Made by a program: the position numbers and the translations under genes
From: Aquimarina sp. ERC-38
Lineage (GTDB): Bacteria > Bacteroidota > Bacteroidia > Flavobacteriales > Flavobacteriaceae
Assembly: GCF_026222555.1 (NCBI RefSeq)
Contig: NZ_CP098511.1
Location: forward strand, 1,345,501 to 1,409,500
Length of the DNA stretch: 64,000 nt
Direction: 5' to 3'
Notes under the pieces: generated by a model
Told to the model about the DNA's origin: nothing
The model's database searches: none
What the model saw: only the letters and a program-made list of their open reading frames with translations
In this document: in pieces, positions 17,275 to 26,007 of the stretch
How positions within the stretch are numbered: the first letter of the stretch is position 1
Layout of the letters: every line of letters begins with the position of its first letter

Positions 17275-17282
17275 TAATTTTG
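17275..17282 (+). promoter_or_regulatory. Bacteroidota -7 box upstream of a 56-residue ORF
   Basis: TAATTTTG matches TAnnTTTG exactly, 34 bases before the ATG at 17317. No good TTG is found at -33 spacing. It supports expression of the small gene that follows. Confidence 0.5.
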
Positions 17283-17316
17283 TATTTTAGAAAGCTAATT
17301 ACATAATATAAAAGCA

Positions 17317-17487
17317 ATGAAACGAATCATAATTGACGTAGAAAAAGAGAAGTTGTCTTTTCTTATGGAACTTTTAGAAAATTTTGAATTCGTATCTGTT
17401 CTGGACGATACGGACGAAGAAAACAGGGGGATGTACGACTCTATTGTTTCCCTACAAAAAGGAGTAGGCATCCCAATGAATGATTGA
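17317..17487 (+). CDS. Small acidic hypothetical protein (56 residues)
   Basis: An ATG at 17317 opens a 56-residue ORF ending in TGA at 17487, too short to be noticed easily. It starts with MKRIIIDVEKEKLSFLMELL, then an acidic patch (LDDTDEE), and resembles the small antitoxin-like or regulatory proteins common in Bacteroidota rather than any named enzyme. It has a -7 box 34 bases upstream. It is convergent with the AraC gene, which ends eight bases away, and no toxin partner is visible. Function unknown. Confidence 0.6.
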   Translation: MKRIIIDVEKEKLSFLMELLENFEFVSVLDDTDEENRGMYDSIVSLQKGVGIPMND

Positions 17488-17494
17488 TAATTCC

Positions 17495-18385
17495 TCATAA
17501 AGTATGAGAAACGTACTTTTTTGGGGTAGTGCCAAATTTTTTCTTAAAGGCCACAATAAAGTGGCTCGCCGTACTATATCCGACCTTTAAACCCACCTCG
17601 TTTACATTTAACTTACCTGTCTCCAATAATTGTCGGGCAACTTCCATTTTATAATCAAATAAAAAAGTGTACACCGGATCTCCGTAGATTTGTTTAAAAC
17701 CATCTTTTAGTTTATTAAGGGGCAAACCTATTTCATTAGACAATTCTTTTAATGTAGGAGGTTCTGCCATTCGGCTAATAATAATGTCCTTCGCCTTTTT
17801 GATTTTCTGAATATTCTCTTCATCTACCAGGAACGGACATCGTTCCAAATCCGTATCTTCGGATTTACTAAAATAAAGGCTTAATAATTCATAAATCTTA
17901 CCTTTTATATATAAAGTCTTCACCGAAGTATTTAGGTTGAACCCAATGATTTGATTTAAAATTAAAGATATAGCCGGCGAAATTTCAATGTCGTCATAGT
18001 ATTTCTTTCCGGCGTTTTCTTCATTAAGAAAGGAAATATATCCGGATTCCCTTGAAAATAACGAATGAAATTTTTCAATAGAAATTAAAACGGAAACCAG
18101 CGTACTTTCCTTCTCTAAGGTAACATCCATCGGTAAACCTTGTTGCGGATTATAAAGTAAAAGTGTTCTGGAGGTACGAAGCGGTAAGTGATAAGTACCC
18201 TGATTAAAAGCAAATTGAACACTACCTTCCGTACAAAAGTGAAATTGAATAAAACGGCTTCCGATAGCACGGGTTATCTGTTGTGGCACTGTTAACATAT
18301 TAGTATTAAGCAATACAATAAAACCTGTTTCCAATACAATTTCTTCAGAATTTCTTTTGTCGATATTTTTAGCTATAATTTCCAT
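17495..18385 (-). CDS. AraC-family transcriptional regulator next to hemA
   Basis: A 296-residue regulator. The N-terminal two thirds lack a clear ligand-binding signature. The C-terminal about 95 residues form the two-helix-turn-helix AraC domain: PTLKELSNEIGLPLNKLKDG and a second helix pair LNVNEVGLKVGYSTASHF, ending in FKKKFGTTPKKY. It is divergent from hemA across a 184-base promoter region, so it is a good candidate regulator of the hemA operon, perhaps responding to haem, iron or oxygen; the signal cannot be read from sequence. Confidence 0.88.
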   Translation of the reverse strand: MEIIAKNIDKRNSEEIVLETGFIVLLNTNMLTVPQQITRAIGSRFIQFHFCTEGSVQFAFNQGTYHLPLRTSRTLLLYNPQQGLPMDVTLEKESTLVSVLISIEKFHSLFSRESGYISFLNEENAGKKYYDDIEISPAISLILNQIIGFNLNTSVKTLYIKGKIYELLSLYFSKSEDTDLERCPFLVDEENIQKIKKAKDIIISRMAEPPTLKELSNEIGLPLNKLKDGFKQIYGDPVYTFLFDYKMEVARQLLETGKLNVNEVGLKVGYSTASHFIVAFKKKFGTTPKKYVSHTL

Positions 18386-18538
18386 TCGTATATCGTATTA
18401 AGGAACTATTGTTATTAAGTAAAGTGCTTCTGTTTCAGTAAAACTAAGGATTTATTTCTATTTTACTATTCAATCTCTTAAAATCCTCTGGCGATATTTA
18501 AAAAACTTGGTGCGTTATTACAACGAAGTCTTAGGCTG

Positions 18539-18546
18539 TATTTTTG
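18539..18546 (+). promoter_or_regulatory. -7 promoter element of hemA
   Basis: TATTTTTG, an exact TAnnTTTG, begins 31 bases before the hemA ATG. The expected TTG at 17-23 bases upstream is absent; the nearest (18507) is 29 bases away, so an activator such as the neighbouring AraC protein may be needed. Confidence 0.55.
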
Positions 18547-18569
18547 CAAAAAGAAATTGTTAAAAGTAC

Positions 18570-19820
18570 ATGGAACAACACCTACGTGCACAAGGCACTA
18601 CTTTTTATGTGGTTGGCTTAAGCTATAAAAAAGCCGATGCTGAGGTTCGAGGTGATTTTAGTATTGATGAAACTACTAAGAAATCTATTCTTAAACAGGC
18701 AAAAAAAGAAAAATTTCCTGGACTATTAGTGATCTCTACCTGTAATCGTACAGAACTTTACGGTTTTGCCAAATCTTCCGAAGAATTAATAAAACTTTTA
18801 TGTGAACATACTCATGGTACTATAAAAGAGTTTAAAAAAGTAGCTTACGTCCATAAAAATAATGAAGCAGCCAAGCATTTATTTCGGGTAGGAACCGGGT
18901 TGGATAGTCAGATACTAGGTGATTTTGAAATTATAGGACAGATCAAGTCTGGTTTTAAAACTGCCAAACAATTAGGAATGATTAATCCATTTCTGGAACG
19001 ATTGATCAATGTTGTGATACAAGCAAGTAAACGAATTAAAAACGAAACTGAAATTTCTACCGGGGCAACTTCAGTTAGTTTTGCAGCGGTGCAGTATATT
19101 TTAGCAAAAGTCCCATATATCTCTGATAAAAATATTCTTCTTTTTGGAACCGGTAAAATTGGAAGAAATACCTGTGAAAACCTTGTAAAACATACAAAGA
19201 ACGATCATATTGTTCTAATCAATAGGACTAAAAATAAAGCAGAACAGATTGCCGGAAAATTTGATTTGGTTGTTAAAGATTTTGAAGTTCTAAAAAACGA
19301 AATTGATAAAACGGATGTGTTGATTGTCGCTACAGGCGCCAGGAATCCTACGATTACTAAATATATGATTACCTCAGATAAACCTGTGTTGATTCTGGAT
19401 TTATCAGTTCCTAAAAATGTACATACGGATGTAGGGGAATTGCCAAATGTGACGCTGGTACATATGGATTATTTATCTAAAATGACGGATGCTACTTTAC
19501 AACGTAGGCAATTGCAAATCCCAAAAGCGGAAAAAATCATTAAAGAAGTCGAATCTGAGTTTTACGATTGGATAGAAACTCGAAAATTTGCTCCAACGAT
19601 TAAAGCGCTTAAACAAAAGTTGCATACCATGAAGGATGCTGAAATTGAAACGCAGCGTAAAAAGATTAGTGACTTTAATGAAGAACAGGCAGAAATTATC
19701 AGCAATCGTATCATTCAAAAAATTACCAACCATTTTGCCAGTCATCTAAAAGATGAAAACACGTCAAAAAAGGAAAGTATCGATCTGATCCGAAAGGTTT
19801 TTCAAATTCAAAACAAATAA
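18570..19820 (+). CDS. hemA: Glutamyl-tRNA reductase
   Basis: A 416-residue NADPH-dependent enzyme reducing glutamyl-tRNA to glutamate-1-semialdehyde, the committed step of C5-pathway tetrapyrrole synthesis. The catalytic Cys is in STCNRTELY (Cys58). The NADP-binding glycine motif LLFGTGKIGRNT is near residues 190-201. The long helical dimerisation tail is present, with family-typical length. The GTG start of hemC follows after one base, so the two are translationally coupled. HemL is not in the window. Confidence 0.96.
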   Translation: MEQHLRAQGTTFYVVGLSYKKADAEVRGDFSIDETTKKSILKQAKKEKFPGLLVISTCNRTELYGFAKSSEELIKLLCEHTHGTIKEFKKVAYVHKNNEAAKHLFRVGTGLDSQILGDFEIIGQIKSGFKTAKQLGMINPFLERLINVVIQASKRIKNETEISTGATSVSFAAVQYILAKVPYISDKNILLFGTGKIGRNTCENLVKHTKNDHIVLINRTKNKAEQIAGKFDLVVKDFEVLKNEIDKTDVLIVATGARNPTITKYMITSDKPVLILDLSVPKNVHTDVGELPNVTLVHMDYLSKMTDATLQRRQLQIPKAEKIIKEVESEFYDWIETRKFAPTIKALKQKLHTMKDAEIETQRKKISDFNEEQAEIISNRIIQKITNHFASHLKDENTSKKESIDLIRKVFQIQNK

Positions 19821-19821
19821 G

Positions 19822-20736
19822 GTGAAAAAAGTAATTCGGATGGGTACCCGAGATAGTGAATTAGCCTTATGGCAAGCTACTACAGTACAAAGTCAGTTGG
19901 AAGCATTAGGTTATAAAACGGAGTTGATACCAGTTAAATCGACTGGGGACCTAATTTTAAACAAACCATTGTATGAACTGGGGATTACCGGAATTTTTAC
20001 AAAGACCCTGGATGTAGCGATGATTAGTGGACAGATTGATATTGCGGTTCACTCCATGAAAGATGTACCTACCGCATTACCGCACGGGATTGTGGAAGCT
20101 TGTATCTTAGAAAGGGCAAAGGTTCAGGATGTATTAATTCATAAAGGACTTGATTTTTTAGAATCCGAAGGCACGATCGCTACTGGAAGCCTTCGGCGGA
20201 AAGCGCAGTGGTTACATAAATTTTCAAAGCACCAAGTCGTGGATTTAAGAGGAAATGTTAATACTAGAATGCAAAAGTTGAAAGATAGCACCTGGAACGG
20301 AGCTATTTTCGCAGCAGCAGGACTAGAACGAATCGATTTAATGCCGGAAAATAGCTTGACCCTGGACTGGATGATTCCTGCCCCGGCGCAGGGAGCCATG
20401 TTAGTAGTAGCCAATGAAAAAGATACGTATTGTAGAGAAGCCTGTACGCAACTAAACCATAAAGAAACCGAGTTGTGCGTACATATTGAACGAAATTTTC
20501 TAAAGGAACTAGAAGGGGGATGTACGGCACCCATCGGGGCGTTAGCTCAAGTTAGAGATAAACAACTTCTTTTTAAAGGTGCTTTGTTTAGTCTCGATGG
20601 AAAGCAAAAAATTTCTTTAGATAAAAAAATTGATCTAACTGATATTAAAAATCCGGGAAAACTTTGGGCAAAAGAAATTTTAAATAAGGGTGGAAAGGAG
20701 TTGATGTTAGAAATAAAAAAAGAACTTACTAGTTAA
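19822..20736 (+). CDS. hemC: Porphobilinogen deaminase (hydroxymethylbilane synthase)
   Basis: A 304-residue enzyme that condenses four porphobilinogens to hydroxymethylbilane. The RMGTRDSELALWQA start, HSMKDVPT (77-84), the Arg-rich SLRRKAQW region and the EGGCTAPIGA motif with Cys234, which holds the dipyrromethane cofactor, are intact. It starts with GTG one base after hemA. The haem operon is interrupted after it by a toxin-antitoxin pair. Confidence 0.96.
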   Translation: MKKVIRMGTRDSELALWQATTVQSQLEALGYKTELIPVKSTGDLILNKPLYELGITGIFTKTLDVAMISGQIDIAVHSMKDVPTALPHGIVEACILERAKVQDVLIHKGLDFLESEGTIATGSLRRKAQWLHKFSKHQVVDLRGNVNTRMQKLKDSTWNGAIFAAAGLERIDLMPENSLTLDWMIPAPAQGAMLVVANEKDTYCREACTQLNHKETELCVHIERNFLKELEGGCTAPIGALAQVRDKQLLFKGALFSLDGKQKISLDKKIDLTDIKNPGKLWAKEILNKGGKELMLEIKKELTS

Positions 20737-20793
20737 AATAATTGTAGTTTTTTTATAAATATTTAAATTCGTATTCATCTAGAGACAGTTGGT

Positions 20794-21096
20794 ATGTTTT
20801 TTATTGAGAAAACAAAAGAGTTTAATAAATGGTTTAGAAAATTAAAAGACTCAAAAGCTAAAACAAAAATTCTTTATAGAATTCAAAGATTAGAAAATGA
20901 CGAACATTTTGGAGATTGCAAACCTGTAGGTGATGGAATTAAAGAAATTAGAATAAATTTTGCTAAAGAATATCGTATTTATTTCAAGGAGAAAAATGGG
21001 AGAATAATTATTTTACTAATAGGTGGAGATAAATCAACTCAACAAAAAGATATTAAGAAAGCAAAAGAAATTTGGAATAAATTAAATAATTTATAA
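20794..21096 (+). CDS. RelE/ParE-superfamily HigB-type toxin
   Basis: A 100-residue basic protein of the addiction-module killer family. Diagnostic blocks are FNKWFRKLKDSKAKTKILYR near the start, HFGDCKPVGDGIKEIRI in the middle, and the EYRIYFKEKNGRIIILLIGG strand pair followed by DKSTQQKDIKKAKE. HigB-like members cut mRNA at the ribosome. It overlaps nothing and its antitoxin gene follows after one base, the toxin-first order typical of higBA-like pairs. It lies inside the hemC-hemD interval. Confidence 0.88.
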   Translation: MFFIEKTKEFNKWFRKLKDSKAKTKILYRIQRLENDEHFGDCKPVGDGIKEIRINFAKEYRIYFKEKNGRIIILLIGGDKSTQQKDIKKAKEIWNKLNNL

Positions 21097-21097
21097 A

Positions 21098-21382
21098 ATG
21101 GAAACTTCAAAATTTGATATTGCAGATTATCTAGACAGTAAAGAAATGATTGTAGAATATCTTAATACTGTTCTGGAAGAAGGTAATGATGCTGATATGG
21201 TTGTTGCTATTGGTCATGTTGCAAAAGCAATTGGAATGTCGAAAATTGCGGAGGAAACTGGGTTGAGTAGACCTAGTTTATACAAAGCTTTATCGGATGG
21301 GGCTAAACCTCAATTTGCAACTATTGTAAAAGTGTTAAAAGCTATTGGCGGACAGATTCAAATAAATCCTTTGTCAGCTTAA
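21098..21382 (+). CDS. HigA-type antitoxin
   Basis: A 94-residue antidote protein of the addiction-module antidote family. It carries a helix-turn-helix in the middle (IGMSKIAEETGLSRPSLYKA, about 46-65) and the C-terminal FATIVKVLKAIGG segment. It should bind and neutralise the adjacent toxin and repress their common promoter. Starts one base after the toxin stop, so translation is likely coupled. Its stop codon is in frame with the downstream hemD reading frame. Confidence 0.88.
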   Translation: METSKFDIADYLDSKEMIVEYLNTVLEEGNDADMVVAIGHVAKAIGMSKIAEETGLSRPSLYKALSDGAKPQFATIVKVLKAIGGQIQINPLSA

Positions 21383-21457
21383 AAAATACAAATATTATTA
21401 ATTCTTCTATTATATCTTATCTATAGTTGTAGTATAAATAGTAGTATTAGAGATACT

Positions 21458-22141
21458 ATAAAAAATAAAACCCTCCTGTCTACAAAGACCTTACTCCCGG
21501 CTCAAAAAGAATTACTATTAAACTCCGGAGTAGGTTTGGTGTCTTATGATGCTATCAAGATTAAAAGTAAAGCCTTTGAGCTTCCGGATAATTTTAATAG
21601 TATTCAAAACCTTATTATTACCAGTAAAAATGCCTGGGAAGCAATAAAAAACAGAGATACTACTATTGCTAATAGCATAAAAAAGAAACGATTTTTTTGT
21701 GTAGGTGCCAAGTTAAAAAGGATTATAGAAGATACAGGGAGTAACGTAGTTGAAGTAGCTGATAATGCTTCTGCTTTAGCAGAAAAAATTTATAATCAGT
21801 ATAAAGCGGAAAGTTTTCTTTTTTTATGTGGAAACTTACGTAGAGATGAACTACCTGACTTACTAACAAAACATCAAGTTTCTTATATTGAAAAAATTGT
21901 CTATCATACTACTTTTAACTACCAGAAATTTAACCGTACTTTTGATGGAATTCTGTTTGCCAGTCCTTCAGCAGTACAAAGTTTTTGTAAAGTAAATAAT
22001 ATAGGGGATAGTACCGCCTTTTGCATTGGAACTACTACAGCTGGTGAAGCAAAAAAGCATACCAAGAATTACATGATAGCCAATCATCCTTCCATAGAAA
22101 GTATGATTGTACAGGCAATTAAAACATTTAGAAAAAGCTAA
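21458..22141 (+). CDS. hemD: Uroporphyrinogen-III synthase with non-ATG start
   Basis: A HemD-family protein of about 227 residues closing hydroxymethylbilane to uroporphyrinogen III. The frame is open from the antitoxin stop (21382) to 22141 but holds no ATG between them. Reading from ATA at 21458 gives (I/M)[19 protein letters not shown], a normal family start, so ATA probably replaces an ATG. The first conventional alternative, TTG at 21536, would lose 26 conserved residues. The C-terminal ASPSAVQSF and TTAGEAKKH motifs fit HemD. hemE follows after 22 bases. Either a rare initiation codon, coupling to the antitoxin, or damage explains it. Confidence 0.8.
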   Translation: MKNKTLLSTKTLLPAQKELLLNSGVGLVSYDAIKIKSKAFELPDNFNSIQNLIITSKNAWEAIKNRDTTIANSIKKKRFFCVGAKLKRIIEDTGSNVVEVADNASALAEKIYNQYKAESFLFLCGNLRRDELPDLLTKHQVSYIEKIVYHTTFNYQKFNRTFDGILFASPSAVQSFCKVNNIGDSTAFCIGTTTAGEAKKHTKNYMIANHPSIESMIVQAIKTFRKS

Positions 22142-22163
22142 CTTAATAGTAGTCATATATATT

Positions 22164-23189
22164 ATGATCAAAAACGATTTATTTCTTAAAGCACTTAGAG
22201 GAGAAACTGTAGAAAGACCACCGGTGTGGATGATGCGTCAGGCAGGTCGATACTTACCTGAATTTATGGCACTAAAGCGTAAATATGATTTTTTTACCAG
22301 ATGCCAAACCCCTGAGTTAGCCTCAGAGATTACGGTACAGCCTATTGATATTATTGAGCCGGATGCAGCCATTCTGTTTAGTGATATTTTGGTGATTCCG
22401 CAGGCTATGAATATTGAAGTGCAGATGAAAGATGGTATTGGCCCATGGTTACCTAATCCGATTAGGACTCCGGCAGATGTAGATTGGGTAATTGTTCCTC
22501 AAATTCAAGATACTTTAGGGTATGTTATGGAAGCAATTAAAATGACCAAAGAAAAACTGGCAAACCGGGTGCCTTTAATCGGATTTGCAGGGTCTCCGTG
22601 GACTATCCTATGTTATGCAGTCCAGGGTCAGGGATCTAAAAACTTTGATAAAGCTAAAGGTTTTTGCTTTACACAACCTGAAGCAGCACATCAACTGTTA
22701 CAAAAGATCACGGATACTACTATTGCGTACTTAAAAGAAAAAGTAGCTGCCGGGGTAAACGCGGTTCAAGTATTTGATAGCTGGGGAGGCATGTTATCTC
22801 CGGTAGATTACCAGGAATTTTCCTGGAAATATATTCAGCAAATTGTAGATGCCTTAAAAGAGCATACGGAGGTCATCGTATTTGGGAAAGGCTGTTGGTT
22901 TGCATTAAAAGAAATGGCGACTTCTGGTGCAACCGCATTAGGCATAGATTGGACTTGCTCCGCACAAAATGCAAGATACTTGACGGGTGGAAATATTACT
23001 TTACAAGGCAATTTTGATCCTTCCCGATTATTATCTCCACCCGCAGAGATTAAAAAAATGGTTACACAAATGATTAATGAGTTCGGCAAAGACCGCTATA
23101 TAGTAAACCTGGGTCATGGGATATTGCCTAATATTCCTGTAGAAAATGCAAAAGCTTTTGTAGATGCGGTAAAAAGCTATCAATCGTAG
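22164..23189 (+). CDS. hemE: Uroporphyrinogen decarboxylase
   Basis: A 341-residue enzyme that decarboxylates the four acetate side chains of uroporphyrinogen III to coproporphyrinogen III. The N-terminal [15 protein letters not shown] motif with the substrate-binding Arg residues, the [10 protein letters not shown] block and the C-terminal [15 protein letters not shown] motif are intact. ATG 22164 is chosen; an ATG at 22107 would overlap hemD by 35 bases and add 19 non-homologous residues. Confidence 0.96.
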   Translation: MIKNDLFLKALRGETVERPPVWMMRQAGRYLPEFMALKRKYDFFTRCQTPELASEITVQPIDIIEPDAAILFSDILVIPQAMNIEVQMKDGIGPWLPNPIRTPADVDWVIVPQIQDTLGYVMEAIKMTKEKLANRVPLIGFAGSPWTILCYAVQGQGSKNFDKAKGFCFTQPEAAHQLLQKITDTTIAYLKEKVAAGVNAVQVFDSWGGMLSPVDYQEFSWKYIQQIVDALKEHTEVIVFGKGCWFALKEMATSGATALGIDWTCSAQNARYLTGGNITLQGNFDPSRLLSPPAEIKKMVTQMINEFGKDRYIVNLGHGILPNIPVENAKAFVDAVKSYQS

Positions 23190-23195
23190 TATAAC

Positions 23196-23681
23196 ATGCA
23201 GGTTGGGGCTCTTATCAGGCGGTTGAGTTTTAAAGAATTCTTCAACCTTTCGTGGATTTTGATCAAGAAGCCCTTATATATTTGGCCTACATTACAAGCA
23301 ACTAAGCAAACCATTACTATTTGTGATCAATTATATCATAAAGAACATCATTTAACAGGTAAACCCAATGCTTTCCGTCATGCGCTATGGAATATTCTGA
23401 TTAGTAAAAATGTATTTAAAATCAATAAGAACATAGTGACTTCAATTACCTGGGCTAAAACGATTACTGATTTACATGAAGAACTGGCACCTAATGACTT
23501 GTTAGATAAAACCATGGATCTACATAATAATAAAATGGGAAGGGAAATTTTTAGAAAGAATAGGAATTATACTATTCCGGAATTTCTGGAGATTTTAGAT
23601 AAAAATGTAAAAGAAGCTAAAGAAGTATCAAATTTACAGGAATTTAAAACCTCAAATAATAATTTGGTGTACTTAGTTTGA
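23196..23681 (+). CDS. Conserved hypothetical protein in the haem operon (DUF6973-like)
   Basis: A 161-residue protein with an N-terminal hydrophobic patch and the motif GKPNAFRHALWNILI (about 47-61), followed by a histidine- and aspartate-bearing helical region (TDLHEELAPNDLLDKTMDLHNNKMGRE). The pattern is like DUF6973 domains, whose function is unknown; the conserved His, Asp and Asn could be catalytic or metal-binding but this is a guess. It starts six bases after hemE and precedes hemF, so it is in the haem operon, suggesting a link to haem or redox metabolism. Confidence 0.7.
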   Translation: MQVGALIRRLSFKEFFNLSWILIKKPLYIWPTLQATKQTITICDQLYHKEHHLTGKPNAFRHALWNILISKNVFKINKNIVTSITWAKTITDLHEELAPNDLLDKTMDLHNNKMGREIFRKNRNYTIPEFLEILDKNVKEAKEVSNLQEFKTSNNNLVYLV

Positions 23682-23717
23682 TAAACTGTGAGTGGTTGTA
23701 AAAGTAAATATCAAAAC

Positions 23718-24623
23718 ATGAAAGAAAAGTTTTACCAGTATATTCAAGAATTACAAGATACAATTACTTCCACTCTGGAAGCTTTAGATGGTAAGGCAGT
23801 ATTTAAAGAAGACATTTGGAAACGTGAAGAAGGTGGGGGAGGCCGATCTCGTATTATTGAGAATGGTGCTATTTTTGAAAAAGGGGGAGTTAATATTTCA
23901 GGAGTACACGGAGCTTTGCCTCCTGCGATGCAATCTTATTTTAAAGTAGGTGATGTTAACTTTTTTGCTTGCGGATTGTCTTTAGTACTACATCCGGCAA
24001 ACCCAATGGTTCCTACGGTACATGCAAATTGGCGTTATTTTGAAATGTACGATCAAGAAGAAAACCTGATAGACAGCTGGTTTGGAGGCGGATTAGACTT
24101 GACCCCTTATTATATTTTTGAAGAAGATGCCGTTCATTTTCATAGCGTATGTAAAAAATCCTGTGATCAGTTTAATCCTAGCTTTTATCCGGATTACAAG
24201 AAAAAGTGCGATGCGTATTTCTATAACGCCCATCGTAAAGAAGGACGTGGGGTAGGAGGCTTATTTTTTGATTATTGTAAAAAGAGTGATCGTATGAGTA
24301 TGCAAAACTGGTACGACTTTGTTACTACGGTAGCCGACAGTTTTTTAGATGCCTACATACCTATTGTTAGAAAAAGGCAGTACTTATCATTTACTAAAGA
24401 ACAAAAAAACTGGCAAGAAATCCGAAGAGGGCGTTACGTAGAATTTAACCTGGTACATGACAAAGGAACCCTATTTGGTTTACGAACTAATGGAAGGATC
24501 GAAAGTATTCTAATGAGTTTACCCCCAGTAGTACAATGGAAATACGATTACCATCCTAAACCGGGTAGTGAAGAAGCAAAACTGGTTGCTATTTTACAAA
24601 ACCCGAGGGAATGGATAGTTTAA
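23718..24623 (+). CDS. hemF: Oxygen-dependent coproporphyrinogen III oxidase
   Basis: A 301-residue enzyme using O2 to convert coproporphyrinogen III to protoporphyrinogen IX. Motifs include the HANWRYFEM block, WFGGGLDLTPYY, the DAYFYNAHRKEGRGVGGLFFDY segment and C-terminal RRGRYVEFNLVHDKGTLFGL. ATG 23718 is chosen over an in-frame GTG at 23688, which adds ten residues without homology. The oxygen-dependent form and HemJ together suit an aerobe. No anaerobic HemN is in the window. Confidence 0.95.
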   Translation: MKEKFYQYIQELQDTITSTLEALDGKAVFKEDIWKREEGGGGRSRIIENGAIFEKGGVNISGVHGALPPAMQSYFKVGDVNFFACGLSLVLHPANPMVPTVHANWRYFEMYDQEENLIDSWFGGGLDLTPYYIFEEDAVHFHSVCKKSCDQFNPSFYPDYKKKCDAYFYNAHRKEGRGVGGLFFDYCKKSDRMSMQNWYDFVTTVADSFLDAYIPIVRKRQYLSFTKEQKNWQEIRRGRYVEFNLVHDKGTLFGLRTNGRIESILMSLPPVVQWKYDYHPKPGSEEAKLVAILQNPREWIV

Positions 24624-24874
24624 AAAGGTTCTTGTCACTTTAATAAACAGGATAAGCTATTAGCAATTTTACAATAAAATGAATTTGGGGTTAAAACAGT
24701 CTTCCTACTTTTTAACAGGTAAATTTATGGAAAATACACATTACTACTTGTTATTAAATCAGTTAAAATGCATTTATAATCGATAAAATACTCGTTTTCT
24801 TAAATATTTTACTATATTGCTAGGCTCTAAGTGAGATACTTAGGCAGAATATAGTATTAATTCAAACGCCCCAT

Positions 24875-25495
24875 ATGAAAAAAATGCTACTATTGCTATC
24901 GGTTATTGTTTTAACCGGATGCGATTTATTTAAAGACAGTTCGGCTACGGCGGGTTTATTTAGAAAGCCTGCGGAAAATATTATAAAATTCCGTGAGAAC
25001 ACTATTAAACTTCCTAAAGGATACGTAAAAATAGAAACGGATCAGTTTCGACTTGCTTTAGATACTTTACAAAATAAACCAATCTTACGTAATTTTGCTT
25101 TGTCAGAATTAAAGAATCTGGAAGAAAAGAAAACCGATTTTCAGATATTTGCTCAAACTTCTAATATTGAAAATTATGTTTTTGTATATGCCTGTGACTT
25201 TTTTACATTTGATGAGCAACGGGCGGCACAACACGTAGATATTCTTAATAAAAAGAGAAAAGCGGAGTCAAAAAAAGAAAAAATTCGCTATCAGCGTATT
25301 CATGGTCGGTATTTTTATACCTCTAATTCTAAGATTATTAAGTTGAAATATGTACGTGCTTATAAAAAAGAAAAACAATTTCAAACGGAATATATTGTGG
25401 CTTCAAAAACGGGAGGTATCGGACTGTTAGTTAGTAATATTGAAAATATCGATTTTGAAGATTCGGTAAAAAATAGTCTTGTAGTGAATTATTAA
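24875..25495 (+). CDS. Hypothetical lipoprotein
   Basis: A 206-residue protein with a short hydrophobic signal ending in LTGC (Cys16), a type II lipobox, so it is lipidated and probably envelope-located. The mature part is basic (several KKE and KRK runs) with alternating strands and no motif I recognise. It is unlinked to the haem operon; the 251 bases before it hold a 6-bp dyad (CTAAGT/ACTTAG) near 24827-24843 but no other gene. Confidence 0.7.
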   Translation: MKKMLLLLSVIVLTGCDLFKDSSATAGLFRKPAENIIKFRENTIKLPKGYVKIETDQFRLALDTLQNKPILRNFALSELKNLEEKKTDFQIFAQTSNIENYVFVYACDFFTFDEQRAAQHVDILNKKRKAESKKEKIRYQRIHGRYFYTSNSKIIKLKYVRAYKKEKQFQTEYIVASKTGGIGLLVSNIENIDFEDSVKNSLVVNY

Positions 25496-26007
25496 TCTAG
25501 CTCATGGTGCATTTAGGGAAAAAAGTGTCAATTCGAGTATTTTTTCGTAATGAAATTAAGAAAAAATAGCCTGTCCTTGACTTGATCGAGGATATCGAGA
25601 ATAGCTTTTTGACTTAAATCCTTATCATATTGAGCTTGCTCGAAAGACTTAATAGTTTTGCTAAACGTAGATGAATTACACTTCTTCCTTCGATCGAAGA
25701 AATCGAACTGACGGATACCGTGGGTTAATTTAGTTTTACAAATAATATAAACCTATTGATATTCGTTCACCAAGAGAATTAGTAACATATGAAAACTAAA
25801 GAAAAAAAGACCGTAAAAAAAATTTGATACTGTAAAGTTCATGCGAGAACAAAGAGATCGAATTAGCAAAGAGGTTATGAATTTAAGTTCGGAAGAAATT
25901 GTAAAGTATTTTGAAGAGAAAAGAAAATTGTTGTAAAAACATATTTCTGTTGCAAAATTTAAAATTAGTTTAGCTATAATTTTAACAAGCGCTTCTTAAA
26001 TAGAAAT
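25496..26007. other. Non-coding gap with repeat-like and frameshifted remnants
   Basis: A 512-base gap between two lipoprotein genes. On the minus strand about 25532-25743 there is a codon-like open frame of roughly 60 codons with no start codon, ending in LFFLNFITKKYSN, which might be a decayed gene or chance. On the plus strand 25789-25936 there is a frameshifted small ORF (see that entry). Nothing else was recognised. Confidence 0.4.
25789..25936 (+). pseudogene. Frameshifted small antitoxin-like gene
   Basis: ATG at 25789 begins MKTKEKKTVKK and then meets a run of seven A after GTA (25816-25822), which moves the frame to a stop at 25825-25827. Removing one A restores reading into DTVKFMREQRDRISKE and on to EEKRKLL at 25936, about 48 residues. 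The helical, charged C-terminal end with I/V/M repeats is like small antitoxins. No toxin gene is beside it. It could instead be a sequencing slip in the homopolymer, or an intact downstream ORF from ATG 25841 (31 residues). Confidence 0.5.

Noticed and set aside
20741-21441. Similar TTGTAGT...ATAAAT strings on both sides of the toxin-antitoxin pair as a target duplication
   Set aside because: The match is short and gapped in AT-rich DNA, so it is not reliable evidence for an insertion duplication.
21383-21457. A lipoprotein signal (hydrophobic run followed by SCS) fused ahead of hemD
   Set aside because: The frame has no start codon; ATT/TTA/ATA-rich DNA reads as Ile/Leu by chance, and a cytoplasmic enzyme would not carry it.
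25532-25743. Minus-strand open frame of about 60 codons without a start
   Set aside because: No initiation codon and no recognised motif; it may be a decayed gene but cannot be supported as one.
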